From Musicola paradisiaca NCPPB 2511 (GTDB lineage: Bacteria; Pseudomonadota; Gammaproteobacteria; Enterobacterales; Enterobacteriaceae): a stretch of DNA of 64,000 nucleotides. Below are positions 9,988 through 18,967 of the stretch, piece by piece. The DNA lies in assembly GCF_000400505.1 (NCBI RefSeq), contig NZ_CM001857.1, positions 267,809 to 331,808 on the forward strand. The letters are read 5' to 3'. Each line of letters opens with the position of its first letter. The first letter of the stretch is position 1. The position numbers were made by a program, and so were the translations under genes. The notes under the pieces are model-generated. The model saw nothing but the letters and a program-made list of their open reading frames with translations, searched no databases and was not told the DNA's origin.

Positions 9988-10788
9988 ATGTACCCGATAG
10001 TTGCATCCGATCTGGATGGCACGCTGCTCTCTCCCGATCACACTCTGTCGCCCTTTGCCAAAGAAACCCTGCGGTTGATGACGGAACGCGGGATCCATTT
10101 TGTGTTCGCCACCGGCCGCCATCACATGGATGTTGCACAAATCCGCGATAATTTGGCGATCACCGCCTTCATGATCACCTCCAACGGCGCCCGGGTGCAT
10201 AACACCGAAGGCGAGCTGGTGTTCAGCCATAATCTTGATCGCGATATCGCGCAGGATCTGTACGCCATGGTGTATCACCACCCGGATATCCTGACCCACG
10301 TCTATCGCGACGACGAATGGTTCCTGTGCCGTTCTCGGCCGGAAGAGGAGCGATTTTTTACCGAATCGGTGTTTCGCTACACGCTGTTCGATCCGGATAC
10401 GCTGGGGACGGATGGCGTCGGCAAGGTGTTCTTTACCTGCGAAGATCACGACAAGCTGCTGCTGCTGGAAGAAGCGCTGAATGCGCGTTGGGGCGACCGG
10501 GTGAATGTCAGTTTTTCAACCCTGAGCTGTCTGGAAGTGATGGCCGGCGGTGTGTCCAAAGGGCACGCGCTGGAACAGGTGGCGAAGATACTGGGCCACA
10601 CCATCAAAGATTGCATCGCTTTCGGCGACGGCATGAACGACTACGAAATGCTATCTATGGCGGGCAAGGGTTGCGTCATGGGCAATGCCCACCAGCGGTT
10701 GAAGGACGTTCTGCCGGGAAATGATGTGATTGGCACCAATATCGACGATGCCGTGCCGCGCTATCTGCGTAAACTCTATCTGGCGTAA
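9988..10788 (+). CDS. yigL: YigL, HAD-family sugar/pyridoxal phosphatase
   Basis: A 266-residue HAD phosphatase of the Cof/YigL class. The nucleophile motif SDLDGTLLS is at residues 6-14, the Thr/Ser motif II TSNGARVH near 64, the Lys motif III GVSKGHAL near 188, and the acidic motif IV FGDGMNDYEM near 212. The large C2B-type cap lies between motifs II and III. E. coli YigL dephosphorylates pyridoxal phosphate and sugar phosphates and is an SgrS target (known); SgrS regulation cannot be judged here. It follows pldB after 54 bp and probably shares its transcript. After this gene the E. coli order stops: yigM-metR-metE is replaced by the glp genes. Confidence 0.93.
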   Translation: MYPIVASDLDGTLLSPDHTLSPFAKETLRLMTERGIHFVFATGRHHMDVAQIRDNLAITAFMITSNGARVHNTEGELVFSHNLDRDIAQDLYAMVYHHPDILTHVYRDDEWFLCRSRPEEERFFTESVFRYTLFDPDTLGTDGVGKVFFTCEDHDKLLLLEEALNARWGDRVNVSFSTLSCLEVMAGGVSKGHALEQVAKILGHTIKDCIAFGDGMNDYEMLSMAGKGCVMGNAHQRLKDVLPGNDVIGTNIDDAVPRYLRKLYLA

Positions 10789-10829
10789 CGTTATCCCTTC
10801 GGGGCGTGTCGTCGCGTTGCCGATGCATG

Positions 10830-10863
10830 AAAAAAGGGGAGGCGCCTGAAAAGGGCCTCCCCT
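10830..10863 (-). terminator. glpT transcription terminator
   Basis: A 9-bp stem AGGGGAGGC / GCCTCCCCT with an 11-nt loop. Read on the minus strand it is followed by six T (the A-run at 10830-10835), 44 nt after the glpT stop. Confidence 0.8.
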
Positions 10864-10906
10864 GGTTGTTATCCCTTGTTGGGGACATGGCGTTACATCG
10901 CCGTCA

Positions 10907-12259
10907 TCACGCGGTGCGTTCCGCCAACGCTTCCTTGTGTTTCTTCTCGTTGATCATGGTCAGGAACAGCAGGACCACCGCCATCGCGCTGCCGGCGATC
11001 ATGACCATAAAGCCGCCGTTCCAGCCGAAGAAGTCGACGGTGTAGCCCACGATGGCGCTGGCCGCCACCGAGCCGCCCAGATAGCCAAACAACCCGGTGA
11101 AACCCGCTGCCGTACCGGCTGCTTTCTTGGGGGCGAGCTCCAGCGCGTGCAGACCAATCAGCATAACCGGGCCGTAGATCAGGAAGCCGATGACAATCAT
11201 ACAGGCCATATCTACTGTGGGGTTGCCCGCCGGGTTCAGCCAATAAATGACGGTGGCGATAGTCACCAGCGTCATGAAGAATACGCCGGTGGCGCCGCGG
11301 TTGCCCTTGAACACTTTGTCGGACATCCAGCCGCACAGTAATGTGCCTGGAATACCGGCGTATTCGTACAGGAAGTAAGCCCAGGACGATTTATCCAGTG
11401 CGAAATGCTTCACTTCTCTCAGGTAAGTCGGCGACCAATCCAGAATGCCGTAGCGCAGCAGGTACACGAACACGTTGGCGACGGCGATATACCACAGCAA
11501 TTTGTTCGGGAAGATGTACTGCATGAAGATTTCTTTAGCGGTCAGCTCCTGCTCGTCTTTCTCGGTGTAATCCGCCGGGTAATCGTTTTTGTACTCTTCG
11601 ATCGGCGGCAAGCCACAGGACTGCGGGGTATCGCGCATCAAGGCGAAGGCGAACAGCGCAACCAGAATCGCGCCGAATGCAGGCATATAGAGCGCGGCTT
11701 TCCAATCGTTGAACCAGGCCATCCCCAACAGGAACAGCAGCGGAGGAATACCGCCGCCGACGTTATGGGCGCAGTTCCAGATGGAGACGATACCGCCGCG
11801 TTCTTTCTGCGACCACCAGTGCACCATGGTGCGTCCGCACGGCGGCCACCCCATCCCCTGGAACCAACCACAGACAAACAGTAGCGCGAACATGATCATG
11901 ATGCTGGAGGTTGCCCACGGCACAAAGCCCATCAGCAACATAACGACCGCAGCCAGGATCAGGCCAGCTGGCAGAAAGATGCGCGGATTCGAACGGTCGG
12001 ACACCGCGCCCATTATGAATTTGGAGAATCCGTAGGCGATAGATATTCCGGACAGTGCGAAGCCCAGATCGCCACGGGAAAAACCCTGTTCAATCAGGTA
12101 GGGCATGGCCAGCGCGAAGTTCTTTCTGACCAGGTAATACGCCGCGTAACCAAAGAAGATCCCCAGGAAAATTTGCCAGCGCAGGCGACGATAGAGCGGA
12201 TCGACCTGGTGCTCGGCGACACGCGGACGGTGCGTCGCTGGCTTGAAAATACTCAACAT
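10907..12259 (-). CDS. glpT: GlpT glycerol-3-phosphate/phosphate antiporter
   Basis: A 450-residue major-facilitator protein (E. coli 452) with 12 predicted membrane helices. It exchanges glycerol-3-phosphate for phosphate across the inner membrane and also imports fosfomycin. It opens [12 protein letters not shown] and has [20 protein letters not shown], which carries the substrate-binding Arg at the end of helix 1. The central basic loop and second binding Arg region are present. GGGAG lies 7 nt before the ATG. No glpQ follows, unlike E. coli; the operon ends at a hairpin. It is divergent from glpABC across a shared control region. Confidence 0.96.
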   Translation of the reverse strand: MLSIFKPATHRPRVAEHQVDPLYRRLRWQIFLGIFFGYAAYYLVRKNFALAMPYLIEQGFSRGDLGFALSGISIAYGFSKFIMGAVSDRSNPRIFLPAGLILAAVVMLLMGFVPWATSSIMIMFALLFVCGWFQGMGWPPCGRTMVHWWSQKERGGIVSIWNCAHNVGGGIPPLLFLLGMAWFNDWKAALYMPAFGAILVALFAFALMRDTPQSCGLPPIEEYKNDYPADYTEKDEQELTAKEIFMQYIFPNKLLWYIAVANVFVYLLRYGILDWSPTYLREVKHFALDKSSWAYFLYEYAGIPGTLLCGWMSDKVFKGNRGATGVFFMTLVTIATVIYWLNPAGNPTVDMACMIVIGFLIYGPVMLIGLHALELAPKKAAGTAAGFTGLFGYLGGSVAASAIVGYTVDFFGWNGGFMVMIAGSAMAVVLLFLTMINEKKHKEALAERTA

Positions 12260-12387
12260 AAACAGCTCCCGATGTAGGTATTGGATTGATTTTTTCTATA
12301 ACGCGCACAAGAGTATCGAGTTGGTACGCGGATCGGTGTGAGTCATCGCGCAATTGTTACACTTTTATGACTCGTGGCCGTATTTTG

Positions 12388-12403
12388 TGTGTTATTTAAC
12401 ACA
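12388..12403. promoter_or_regulatory. CRP-like palindrome in the glpT/glpA region
   Basis: TGTGTTATTTAACACA is a perfect inverted repeat (7-bp arms, 2-nt centre) matching TGTG-N8-CACA. It lies between the divergent glpT and glpABC, which in E. coli are controlled by GlpR and CRP. A convincing GlpR operator was not found by eye. Confidence 0.45.
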
Positions 12404-12429
12404 AATGAAATATGTATATGTCGCTTTAT

Positions 12430-12445
12430 TGTGATTAATGTCTCA
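12430..12445. promoter_or_regulatory. CRP site between glpT and glpA
   Basis: TGTGATTAATGTCTCA fits the CRP consensus TGTGA-N6-TCACA with one mismatch in the second half. Position between divergent promoters suits catabolite control of both glycerol-3-phosphate operons. The rest of the 309-bp intergenic region (12260-12568) is AT-rich with no further element I can name. Confidence 0.55.
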
Positions 12446-12568
12446 AATTGGTGCGCTTGCTGGCTTTTTTCTTTCGTTTTTTGCTCGTATTTGCTCTTTA
12501 TCAATCATTTTTATGAGTGTTTATGTCCAAATAGGTACTGGATAGATCCAGACTGAGGTACGGCAGAC

Positions 12569-14227
12569 ATGGCAAATACTGATTTGCGGCGAGAAACGGA
12601 TGTGATCATCATCGGTGGCGGCGCCACCGGTGCAGGCACGGCACGTGACTGTGCGCTGCGTGGCCTGCGCTGTCTGTTGCTGGAGCGACATGACATTGCG
12701 ACCGGCGCCACCGGGCGCAACCACGGGTTATTGCACAGCGGCGCCCGTTATGCGGTGACGGATGCGGAATCCGCACGGGAATGCATCGAAGAAAACCAGA
12801 TTCTACGGCGTATCGCCCGCCACTGTATTGAACCTACCGACGGCCTGTTCCTGACGCTGCCGGAAGACGATCTTCACTACCAGTCCACCTTTATCGATGC
12901 CTGCCGTCAGGCGGGGATCAATGCTCAGGCTATCGATCCGCAAGAAGCGCTGTTGCTGGAGCCCGCCGCCAACCCGACCATGATCGGCGCGGTTCGGGTA
13001 CCGGACGGCACGGTGGATCCGTTCCGCCTGACCGCCGCCAACATGATCGATGCCTGCGAACATGGCGCGGAAGTGTTGACCTACCATGAAGTTACCGGGC
13101 TGATTCGTCAGGGCGATCGGGTAATTGGCGTGCGCGTTTTCGACCATAAGCGTGGTCTTGCCGGCGAGATTTATGCGCAGGTCGTCGTCAACGCCGCCGG
13201 TATCTGGGGGCAGCGCATTGCCGAATATGCCGACCTGCGTGTGCGGATGTTTCCGGCCAAAGGTGCGTTGCTGATTCTTGGCCATCGTATCAATAACCGG
13301 GTGATTAACCGCTGTCGCAAGCCGGCGGACGCCGATATTCTGGTGCCGGGCGATACCATCTCGCTGATTGGTACGACATCGACCCGCATTGATTACGACC
13401 AAATCGACAACATGACGGTGACGCCGCAGGAAGTGGCGACCCTGATCCGAGAAGGCAGCATGTTGGCGCCGCAGCTGGCCCATACCCGTATTCTGCGTGC
13501 TTACGCCGGCGTGCGTCCGTTGGTGGCGAGCGACAGCGATCCCTCCGGTCGTAGCGTCAGCCGCGGTATCGTCTTGCTGGATCACGCCGAGCGCGACGGG
13601 CTGGAGGGCTTTGTCACCATCACCGGCGGCAAGCTGATGACCTATCGATTGATGGCGGAGTGGGTCACGGACAAGGTGTGCGAAAAACTGGGACATGCGG
13701 TGGCCGGCACTACCGCATCGCGGCCATTGCCGGGATCGGAAACTCGTGCGGCAGATGCGCCGGCGATCGCATCCGATCTGCCCGCGCCGCTACGCGGTTC
13801 CATTCTTTACCGACATGGGCAACGTGCGATTCCATTGATTGCCGGGCCGCTGGCGGATAGCAGCCTGGTGTGCGAGTGCGAAGCGGTCACGGCCGGCGAA
13901 GTGCGTTATGCGGTCGATTCGTTGCAGGTCAACAACCTGACTGACTTGCGTCGCCGCACCCGCGTTGGGATGGGCACCTGTCAGGGTGAGCTGTGCGCTT
14001 GCCGCGCCGCCGGTCTGCTGTACCGTCTGGGGCAATCCACGCCGCAGCAATCCGTGGGGCAGCTAAGCCGTTTTCTTAATGAACGCTGGAAAGGCATGCG
14101 GCCGGTTGCCTGGGGGCATACCCTGCGGGAAAGCGAATTCACCAGTTGGATCTATCAAGGGCTGTGCGGTTTAACCGGCAGCGACATCCCGGCCGTGCAG
14201 AAAGAGGAAAACGACCATGCGTTATGA
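12569..14227 (+). CDS. glpA: GlpA, anaerobic glycerol-3-phosphate dehydrogenase subunit A
   Basis: A 552-residue flavoprotein (E. coli 542) that oxidises glycerol-3-phosphate to dihydroxyacetone phosphate with fumarate or nitrate as final acceptor. The FAD-binding VIIIGGGATGAGTARDCALR is at residues 12-31, and FVTITGGKLMTYR is the late conserved strand. A C-terminal BFD-like iron-sulfur domain shows CECEAVT and GTCQGELCACR, the expected four-plus cysteines. The start ATG has GAGG 10 nt upstream. It overlaps glpB by 11 bp, indicating translational coupling. Confidence 0.96.
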   Translation: MANTDLRRETDVIIIGGGATGAGTARDCALRGLRCLLLERHDIATGATGRNHGLLHSGARYAVTDAESARECIEENQILRRIARHCIEPTDGLFLTLPEDDLHYQSTFIDACRQAGINAQAIDPQEALLLEPAANPTMIGAVRVPDGTVDPFRLTAANMIDACEHGAEVLTYHEVTGLIRQGDRVIGVRVFDHKRGLAGEIYAQVVVNAAGIWGQRIAEYADLRVRMFPAKGALLILGHRINNRVINRCRKPADADILVPGDTISLIGTTSTRIDYDQIDNMTVTPQEVATLIREGSMLAPQLAHTRILRAYAGVRPLVASDSDPSGRSVSRGIVLLDHAERDGLEGFVTITGGKLMTYRLMAEWVTDKVCEKLGHAVAGTTASRPLPGSETRAADAPAIASDLPAPLRGSILYRHGQRAIPLIAGPLADSSLVCECEAVTAGEVRYAVDSLQVNNLTDLRRRTRVGMGTCQGELCACRAAGLLYRLGQSTPQQSVGQLSRFLNERWKGMRPVAWGHTLRESEFTSWIYQGLCGLTGSDIPAVQKEENDHAL

Positions 14228-15473
14228 CGTGATCATCATCGGCGGTGGTCTGGCGGGATTGACCTGCGGCATTCGTTTGCAGGAGCAGGGGAAACGATGC
14301 GCGCTGGTTAGCGTAGGCCAGAGCGCGCTGCATTTCGCGTCCGGCGCGCTGGATTTGCTGGCGGCATTGCCCGACGGCACACCGGTTGGGGAACCGCTGG
14401 CGGCACTGGCGCCATTAACGGTTCAGGCGCCGAACCATCCTTATTCGTTGCTGGGCGCTGAGCAGATCGCGCTATTGGCGCCACAAGCACAGGTTTTGCT
14501 GGAACGTTGCGGGCTGGCGCTGCGTGGCGACAGCGAACGCAATCACCAGCGGCTGACGTTGTTGGGCAAATGGCAACCCTGCTGGCTTAGCCCGATGGAT
14601 GGCGTGATGCGCGGGCTGCCGGGAACATCGGCATGGCAACGCCCGTTGGTGGCCGGTATCGAGGGTTTTCTGGATTTTCAGGCGCCATTACTGTCCGGTG
14701 CTCTGTGCGCGCAAGGGATTGATGCGCAATGTGAAGATCTCCGCTTGCCGATGCTCGACAAACTGCGCCAGAACCCCAGTGAGTTCCGTTCGCTGTCTAT
14801 TGCCCGGGTGCTGGAGACCCATGCCGGCATCGAGTTGCTGGCGGAGGAGTTGAGCCGTCTGATCAGCGATCGCGATAGCGTTATTCTGCCTGCTTGTCTG
14901 GGGATGCAACCGTCATCGGTAGCGCGGTTGAATTCTGCGCTGGGCAAACCGGTAGGATTGCTGGCGACGTTGCCGCCCTCGTTGCCGGGCATGCGTTTGC
15001 ATCAGGCGTTGCTCAGCCGTTTTCGCGCCGTCGGCGGCACAGTCATGGCGGGCGACCGTGTGACGGGGGCGTCGTTCCAGGCGCAAGGCATTGAGGTGGC
15101 CACCCGGGCTCACGGCGATATCCCGCTGCGGGCGACGAAGGTGGTGTTGGCCAGCGGCAGTTTCTTCAGTAATGGACTGGTTGCCGAACAACAGCGCGTC
15201 GTCGAACCGGTATTCGGCCTGGACGTGGATTTTGCGCCGGAACACGAAAACTGGAGCATGGCGGACGTGTTCGCCGCTCAGCCTTATTTGCAATTCGGTG
15301 TGAAAGTGGATGAGCACCTGCATCCCATGATTCAGGGAGAAACGCAGCCTCATTTGTATGCCATCGGTTCCGTTTTGCGCGGTTATGACCCGCTTCGACA
15401 GGGATGTGGCGGCGGTGTATCCATGCTGACGGCGTTGAGCGTCGCCAATGATGTGCTGAGGGAGAATCCGTGA
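14217..15473 (+). CDS. glpB: GlpB, anaerobic glycerol-3-phosphate dehydrogenase subunit B
   Basis: A 418-residue flavoprotein (E. coli 419) that pairs with GlpA. It has an N-terminal dinucleotide-binding motif VIIIGGGLAGLTCGIRLQEQ at residues 5-24 and a C-terminal GYDPLRQGCGGGVSML segment that is typical of GlpB. It begins inside the glpA end and its stop overlaps the glpC start by one base, so the three subunits are coupled. Confidence 0.96.
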   Translation: MRYDVIIIGGGLAGLTCGIRLQEQGKRCALVSVGQSALHFASGALDLLAALPDGTPVGEPLAALAPLTVQAPNHPYSLLGAEQIALLAPQAQVLLERCGLALRGDSERNHQRLTLLGKWQPCWLSPMDGVMRGLPGTSAWQRPLVAGIEGFLDFQAPLLSGALCAQGIDAQCEDLRLPMLDKLRQNPSEFRSLSIARVLETHAGIELLAEELSRLISDRDSVILPACLGMQPSSVARLNSALGKPVGLLATLPPSLPGMRLHQALLSRFRAVGGTVMAGDRVTGASFQAQGIEVATRAHGDIPLRATKVVLASGSFFSNGLVAEQQRVVEPVFGLDVDFAPEHENWSMADVFAAQPYLQFGVKVDEHLHPMIQGETQPHLYAIGSVLRGYDPLRQGCGGGVSMLTALSVANDVLRENP

Positions 15474-16675
15474 TGAGCCAGACCGACAACAGTTTCGAAC
15501 AATGCATCAAGTGCACCGTTTGCACCACCGCCTGCCCGGTGGCGCGGGTCAACCCGGATTATCCGGGGCCGAAGCAGGCCGGGCCGGACGGCGAGCGTCT
15601 GCGCCGCAAGGATCCGTCATTGTTCGATGAGGCGTTGAAGTTCTGCACCAATTGCAAACGCTGCGAGGTGGCCTGCCCGTCGGATGTGAAGATCGGCGAT
15701 ATCATCCAGCGCGCCAAGGCGAACCATAGCCGGCATAAACCGGGGCTGCGCGATGCCATTCTCAGTCATACCAATCTGATGGGGTCGCTTTCGACGCCGT
15801 TCGCGCCGTTGGTGAATGCCGCCACCGGCATGAAGCCGATGCGGATGCTATTGGATAAAGTGCTGAAAATCGACCATCGCCGTGAACTGCCTAAATACTC
15901 CTCGGGGACGTTTCGTCAGTGGTATCGCAAGCAGGCGGCGCGTCAGCGCCAGTTCGCCGAACAGGTGGCCTATTTCCACGGGTGTTACGTCAACTACAAC
16001 CATCCCCAGCTGGGGCGGGATTTGATCCGGGTGTTCAATGCCGCCGGGGTCGGGGTGCAGTTGCTGACCAAAGAGAAATGCTGCGGCGTGGCGTTGATCG
16101 CCAACCGTTTTCTGGATAAAGCGCGCAAGCAGGCACACTTCAATCTGGCCTCGCTGGACGAAGCCATCAACACCCGCGGATTGCCGGTGATCGCAACCTC
16201 ATCCAGTTGCACCTTTACCTTGCGGGATGAATACCCGCATCTGCTGGGCATTGATAATCAGCAGGTACGCGACGGCATTGAATTGGCGACCCGTCATCTC
16301 TACCGGTTACTGGAGCAGGGGAAAACGCTGCCATTACGACCGCTGCCCATGAAGGTGGTTTACCACACGCCCTGCCATCTGGAGCGCATGGGGTGGACGG
16401 CCTATACGCTGGATTTGCTGCGGCGTATTCCAGGGTTGGAATTGCAGGTGCTGGATTCCCAGTGCTGCGGCATTGCGGGCACCTACGGCTTCAAGAAAGA
16501 GAATTATGACGCTGCGCAGAATATCGGCGCGCCGTTGTTTCGACAGATTGAAGAGAGCGGCGCGGATCTGGTGATTACCGACTGCGAAACCTGCAAGTGG
16601 CAGATTGAAATGTCGACCAGCAAAGTGTGCGAGCATCCTTTCAGCCTGCTGGCTAAAGCATTGCCGCCGGAGTAA
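15473..16675 (+). CDS. glpC: GlpC, anaerobic glycerol-3-phosphate dehydrogenase iron-sulfur subunit
   Basis: A 400-residue membrane-anchoring Fe-S subunit that passes electrons from GlpAB to menaquinone. Two 4Fe-4S motifs are clear: CIKCTVCTTACP near residues 11-22 and CTNCKRCEVACP near 59-70. The C-terminal half has two CCG domains, with KEKCCGVALI and DSQCCGIAGTYG, as in heterodisulfide-reductase-like proteins. ATG 15473 is preferred over the adjacent GTG 15470 because the product then starts MSQTDNSFEQCIKC, close to the E. coli N-terminus. Confidence 0.96.
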   Translation: MSQTDNSFEQCIKCTVCTTACPVARVNPDYPGPKQAGPDGERLRRKDPSLFDEALKFCTNCKRCEVACPSDVKIGDIIQRAKANHSRHKPGLRDAILSHTNLMGSLSTPFAPLVNAATGMKPMRMLLDKVLKIDHRRELPKYSSGTFRQWYRKQAARQRQFAEQVAYFHGCYVNYNHPQLGRDLIRVFNAAGVGVQLLTKEKCCGVALIANRFLDKARKQAHFNLASLDEAINTRGLPVIATSSSCTFTLRDEYPHLLGIDNQQVRDGIELATRHLYRLLEQGKTLPLRPLPMKVVYHTPCHLERMGWTAYTLDLLRRIPGLELQVLDSQCCGIAGTYGFKKENYDAAQNIGAPLFRQIEESGADLVITDCETCKWQIEMSTSKVCEHPFSLLAKALPPE

Positions 16676-16684
16676 GCGACACCT

Positions 16685-16707
16685 GCGCCGCGCTATCCGG
16701 CGCTTTT
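16685..16707 (+). terminator. glpABC terminator
   Basis: A 6-bp GC stem GCGCCG / CGGCGC with a 7-nt loop followed by TTTT, beginning 9 nt after the glpC stop. Confidence 0.6.
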
Positions 16708-16920
16708 CCCTCGGGATGGCGCGGCGGTACCCCCGATTCTCTGCGGCAATGTTGCCCGACGTTTTCCCTAACTCCGCGAATAACCGGGCGGTGATAAAAT
16801 TATCTCCCTGTTTATCATGGGGTTAAGTGCTAACTGATTGATTCTCAATAAATCATTTTGCAACAATGGCCCAGCCGTTTTATCGCCGCATGTTTCTTTC
16901 GATTGCGCAAAAGAAAACGC

Positions 16921-16956
16921 TTTACAGGTGCGAATGATAATGATTATTATTGTCAT
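16921..16956 (+). promoter_or_regulatory. ryhB promoter with Fur box
   Basis: -35 TTTACA (16921-16926), an 18-bp spacer and -10 TATTAT (16945-16950) place the start near G16957. A Fur box, GATAATGATTATTATTGTC (16936-16954), matches the 19-bp consensus at 16 positions and covers the -10. Iron-loaded Fur would therefore block transcription, as in E. coli. The preceding 16708-16920 shows no gene. Confidence 0.85.
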
Positions 16957-17078
16957 GCGTTCCGGGAAAGCCCAATGACCTCGTATTATTCGACTCGTCG
17001 CGGTTTTGCTGTGAAGGCACGACATTGCTCACATTGCTTCCAGTATTACTTAGCCAGCTCGGGTGCTGGCTTTTTTTT
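16957..17078 (+). ncRNA. ryhB: RyhB iron-responsive small RNA
   Basis: The core from 17014 to 17078 is recognisable as RyhB: GGCACGACATTGCTCACATT, the seed region that pairs with target mRNAs, then the Hfq-type 3' part CCAGTATTACTTAGCCAGC and the terminator hairpin AGCCAGC-TCGGGT-GCTGGCT with eight T. RyhB is made under iron starvation, binds Hfq and represses mRNAs of iron-using proteins (established). The neighbour yhhW belongs to the ryhB neighbourhood of E. coli. From the promoter the start is near 16957, giving about 122 nt, around 30 nt longer than the 90-nt E. coli RNA. The extra bases are in the 5' part, between a GCGTTCCGGGAAAGCCC start that resembles the E. coli 5' end and the TCGCGG that precedes the core. 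Confidence 0.9.
17052..17078 (+). terminator. RyhB intrinsic terminator
   Basis: A 7-bp stem AGCCAGC / GCTGGCT, 6-nt loop TCGGGT and a run of eight T (17071-17078). It forms the 3' end of RyhB. No further element was identified in 17079-17279 before yhhW. Confidence 0.92.
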
Positions 17079-17279
17079 ATCTTTTATTTTGTGGAAACTG
17101 GTTTCCCTATAATGCCATTTTGTTTCCTTAATGGCGTAGGGACCGGCAGAGTAATACAGGGTGGCGGCCTGCCATGGTGCTGCATCTTCTTCGTGTTTTT
17201 TGAACAGAGCGGTGAGTTTTTTCGCCTTTCTTATTTGTCCGCTGCCGCTAGACTAAAAAAACATTTAGAGGAGCAAGTT

Positions 17280-17975
17280 ATGATCTATTTACGTCAGGCC
17301 AATGATCGCGGGCATGCCAATCATGGTTGGCTGGATAGCTGGCACACGTTCTCGTTTGCCGACTATTACGATCCTGATTTTATGGGTTTTTCCGCGCTGA
17401 GGGTCATCAACGAAGACTGGATTGAAGCCGGTCAGGGGTTTGGCACTCATCCCCATCGCGACATGGAAATTTTGACCTATGTGCTGGAAGGCGCGGTGGA
17501 ACATCAGGACAGTATGGGCAATAAGGAACAGGTTCCTGCGGGTGAATTCCAGATCATGAGCGCCGGCACCGGTATTCGTCATTCCGAATACAACGCCCGT
17601 CAGGACAGTGTGCTGCATCTTTACCAGATCTGGATCATTCCGGAACAAACCGGGTTGACGCCGCGTTATGAACAACGTCGCTTCGATGCGCTGGAAGGCC
17701 GCCAGTTGGTGCTGTCGCCGGATGCTCGCGACGGCTCGCTAAAAGTGTTCCAGGACATGACGCTGTGGCGTTGGGCGCTGAAGCCGCAGGAGCAGGCCGA
17801 GTACCGGATCGAGAGCGGGCGCCACGTCTGGATCCAGGTAGTGCGCGGTAGTATCGAGGTCGGCGGTCAGCATGCTGTAACCAGCGATGCGCTGGCGGTA
17901 TGGGCGGAGGAGGCCATCACTTTGCGCGCCAGCGAGCAGAGTGAAATCCTGCTGTTTGACTTGCCGCCGGTGTAA
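17280..17975 (+). CDS. yhhW: YhhW, pirin-family quercetin dioxygenase-like protein
   Basis: A 231-residue bicupin of the pirin family, identical in length to E. coli YhhW, which has quercetin 2,3-dioxygenase activity in vitro. The metal-binding set is visible: HPHRDMEILTYVLEG near 57-71 (His, His) with a following His and Glu in SAGTGIRHSEYN. The start is ATG 17280 with GAGGAG ahead; an in-frame reading can be extended far upstream across ryhB, but that is not a gene. The physiological substrate is unknown. It stands alone and ends at a hairpin. Confidence 0.93.
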   Translation: MIYLRQANDRGHANHGWLDSWHTFSFADYYDPDFMGFSALRVINEDWIEAGQGFGTHPHRDMEILTYVLEGAVEHQDSMGNKEQVPAGEFQIMSAGTGIRHSEYNARQDSVLHLYQIWIIPEQTGLTPRYEQRRFDALEGRQLVLSPDARDGSLKVFQDMTLWRWALKPQEQAEYRIESGRHVWIQVVRGSIEVGGQHAVTSDALAVWAEEAITLRASEQSEILLFDLPPV

Positions 17976-18013
17976 ATCCAAGCCATACGTGTATTCACTT
18001 CGAAACATCATTG

Positions 18014-18050
18014 ACCGGGCGGCAACGGCTATTGCTGCCCGGTTTGTCTT
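18014..18050 (+). terminator. yhhW terminator
   Basis: A 12-bp stem with one G-U pair (ACCGGGCGGCAA / TTGCTGCCCGGT) and a 6-nt loop, followed by TTTGTCTTTT. It lies 38 nt after the yhhW stop. Confidence 0.7.
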
Positions 18051-18051
18051 T

Positions 18052-18119
18052 TAGAACAATGTGTTATCTAGAACGATATGTTATCTAGAGCGACGTGTTA
18101 TCTAGAACGATGTGTTATC
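18052..18119. repeat. 17-bp tandem repeat, four copies
   Basis: Four head-to-tail copies of a 17-bp unit with consensus TAGAACGATGTGTTATC begin at 18052, 18069, 18086 and 18103. Each differs from the consensus at 0-2 positions. The last copy contains the stop codon of the neighbouring minus-strand gene (TAA from 18117-18115). Confidence 0.9.
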
Positions 18120-18960
18120 GCAGTGGCCTGACCAGCCTGAAGCCGATATCCGATGTGGGAAAGTTGGGGGTGTGCACATCGCATTCCGACACGTTGTTGA
18201 CTTTCATCAGATAGCTGCCACCGCAGAAATAGTGCATGTTATTGAGCCCCGGCATATGAACGTCATCATCCAGCCATTCCGAGACATTACCGGTCAAATC
18301 ATACAGCCCCAGTGGGTTGGCGCGTCGGCTACCGACGGGTTGAGTATGAAACTCGGTGGTTTTTTCCGTTGGCATATTGGCGACGGTTTCTGCCGCATTG
18401 CTACCTGAAAATCTCTGGCCATATGAACCGTGTTTGAGTCCAATTTCTCCACCACGGGCTGCAACTTGCCATTCATTCAATGTGGGCAAGCGAAAACCGG
18501 TAGCATCAGCATCACGGCGAATGTCGCGATTATTATCTGCCGGAGCGGCATTGATAGGGCGCCCATCTGCCCACAGGTAGTTCGGCGTTAAATGGTTCAT
18601 CACACTGAGTGCGTTGGCAAAAATGATGGCATCCCACCAGGACACGGTCGTCACCGGATGACGGCCATGGTCGGTTTCCGGCGGCAGGCAGTCATCAACG
18701 TCCCCGCCGTTACAACCGGGATTAACGCTATAGCCCAACGGTTTGGCCTGAGAGTACACCTGCATATACCGGTTATAGTCGATTTCCGTTGTCGTCATAT
18801 AAAAAGGGGATAGGGAGGTATTCGCATGACTAGCGAAATCTTTATTACCGAATATCCCCCCCACATAATAGGAACCACCATTGATTTTTATTTCGGCCGG
18901 CATGTTGCACCAACCCGTATTTATGAATAATGCCAGCAATGGCAATGAAGTTATTTTCAT
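18115..18960 (-). CDS. Exported SUMF1/EgtB/PvdO-family protein
   Basis: A 281-residue protein with a probable signal peptide (MKITSLPLLALFINTGWCNM). It carries a formylglycine-generating-enzyme/sulfatase-modifying-factor fold: FYMTTTEIDYNRYM, HPVTTVSWWDAIIFANAL, GFRLPTLNEWQVAARGG, LYDLTGNVSEWLDDD and the closing IGFRLVRPL. These are the structural hallmarks of the family. No sulfatase gene is near, and the Cys pair of true formylglycine enzymes is not evident, so catalytic activity is doubtful. The start is the ATG at 18960; a longer TTG-start reading from 19026 would bury the signal peptide. Family members with signal peptides can serve as periplasmic immunity or accessory proteins in secretion-effector loci; that role here is only a guess. 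Confidence 0.75.
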   Translation of the reverse strand: MKITSLPLLALFINTGWCNMPAEIKINGGSYYVGGIFGNKDFASHANTSLSPFYMTTTEIDYNRYMQVYSQAKPLGYSVNPGCNGGDVDDCLPPETDHGRHPVTTVSWWDAIIFANALSVMNHLTPNYLWADGRPINAAPADNNRDIRRDADATGFRLPTLNEWQVAARGGEIGLKHGSYGQRFSGSNAAETVANMPTEKTTEFHTQPVGSRRANPLGLYDLTGNVSEWLDDDVHMPGLNNMHYFCGGSYLMKVNNVSECDVHTPNFPTSDIGFRLVRPLR

Positions 18961-18967
18961 GGATTTT

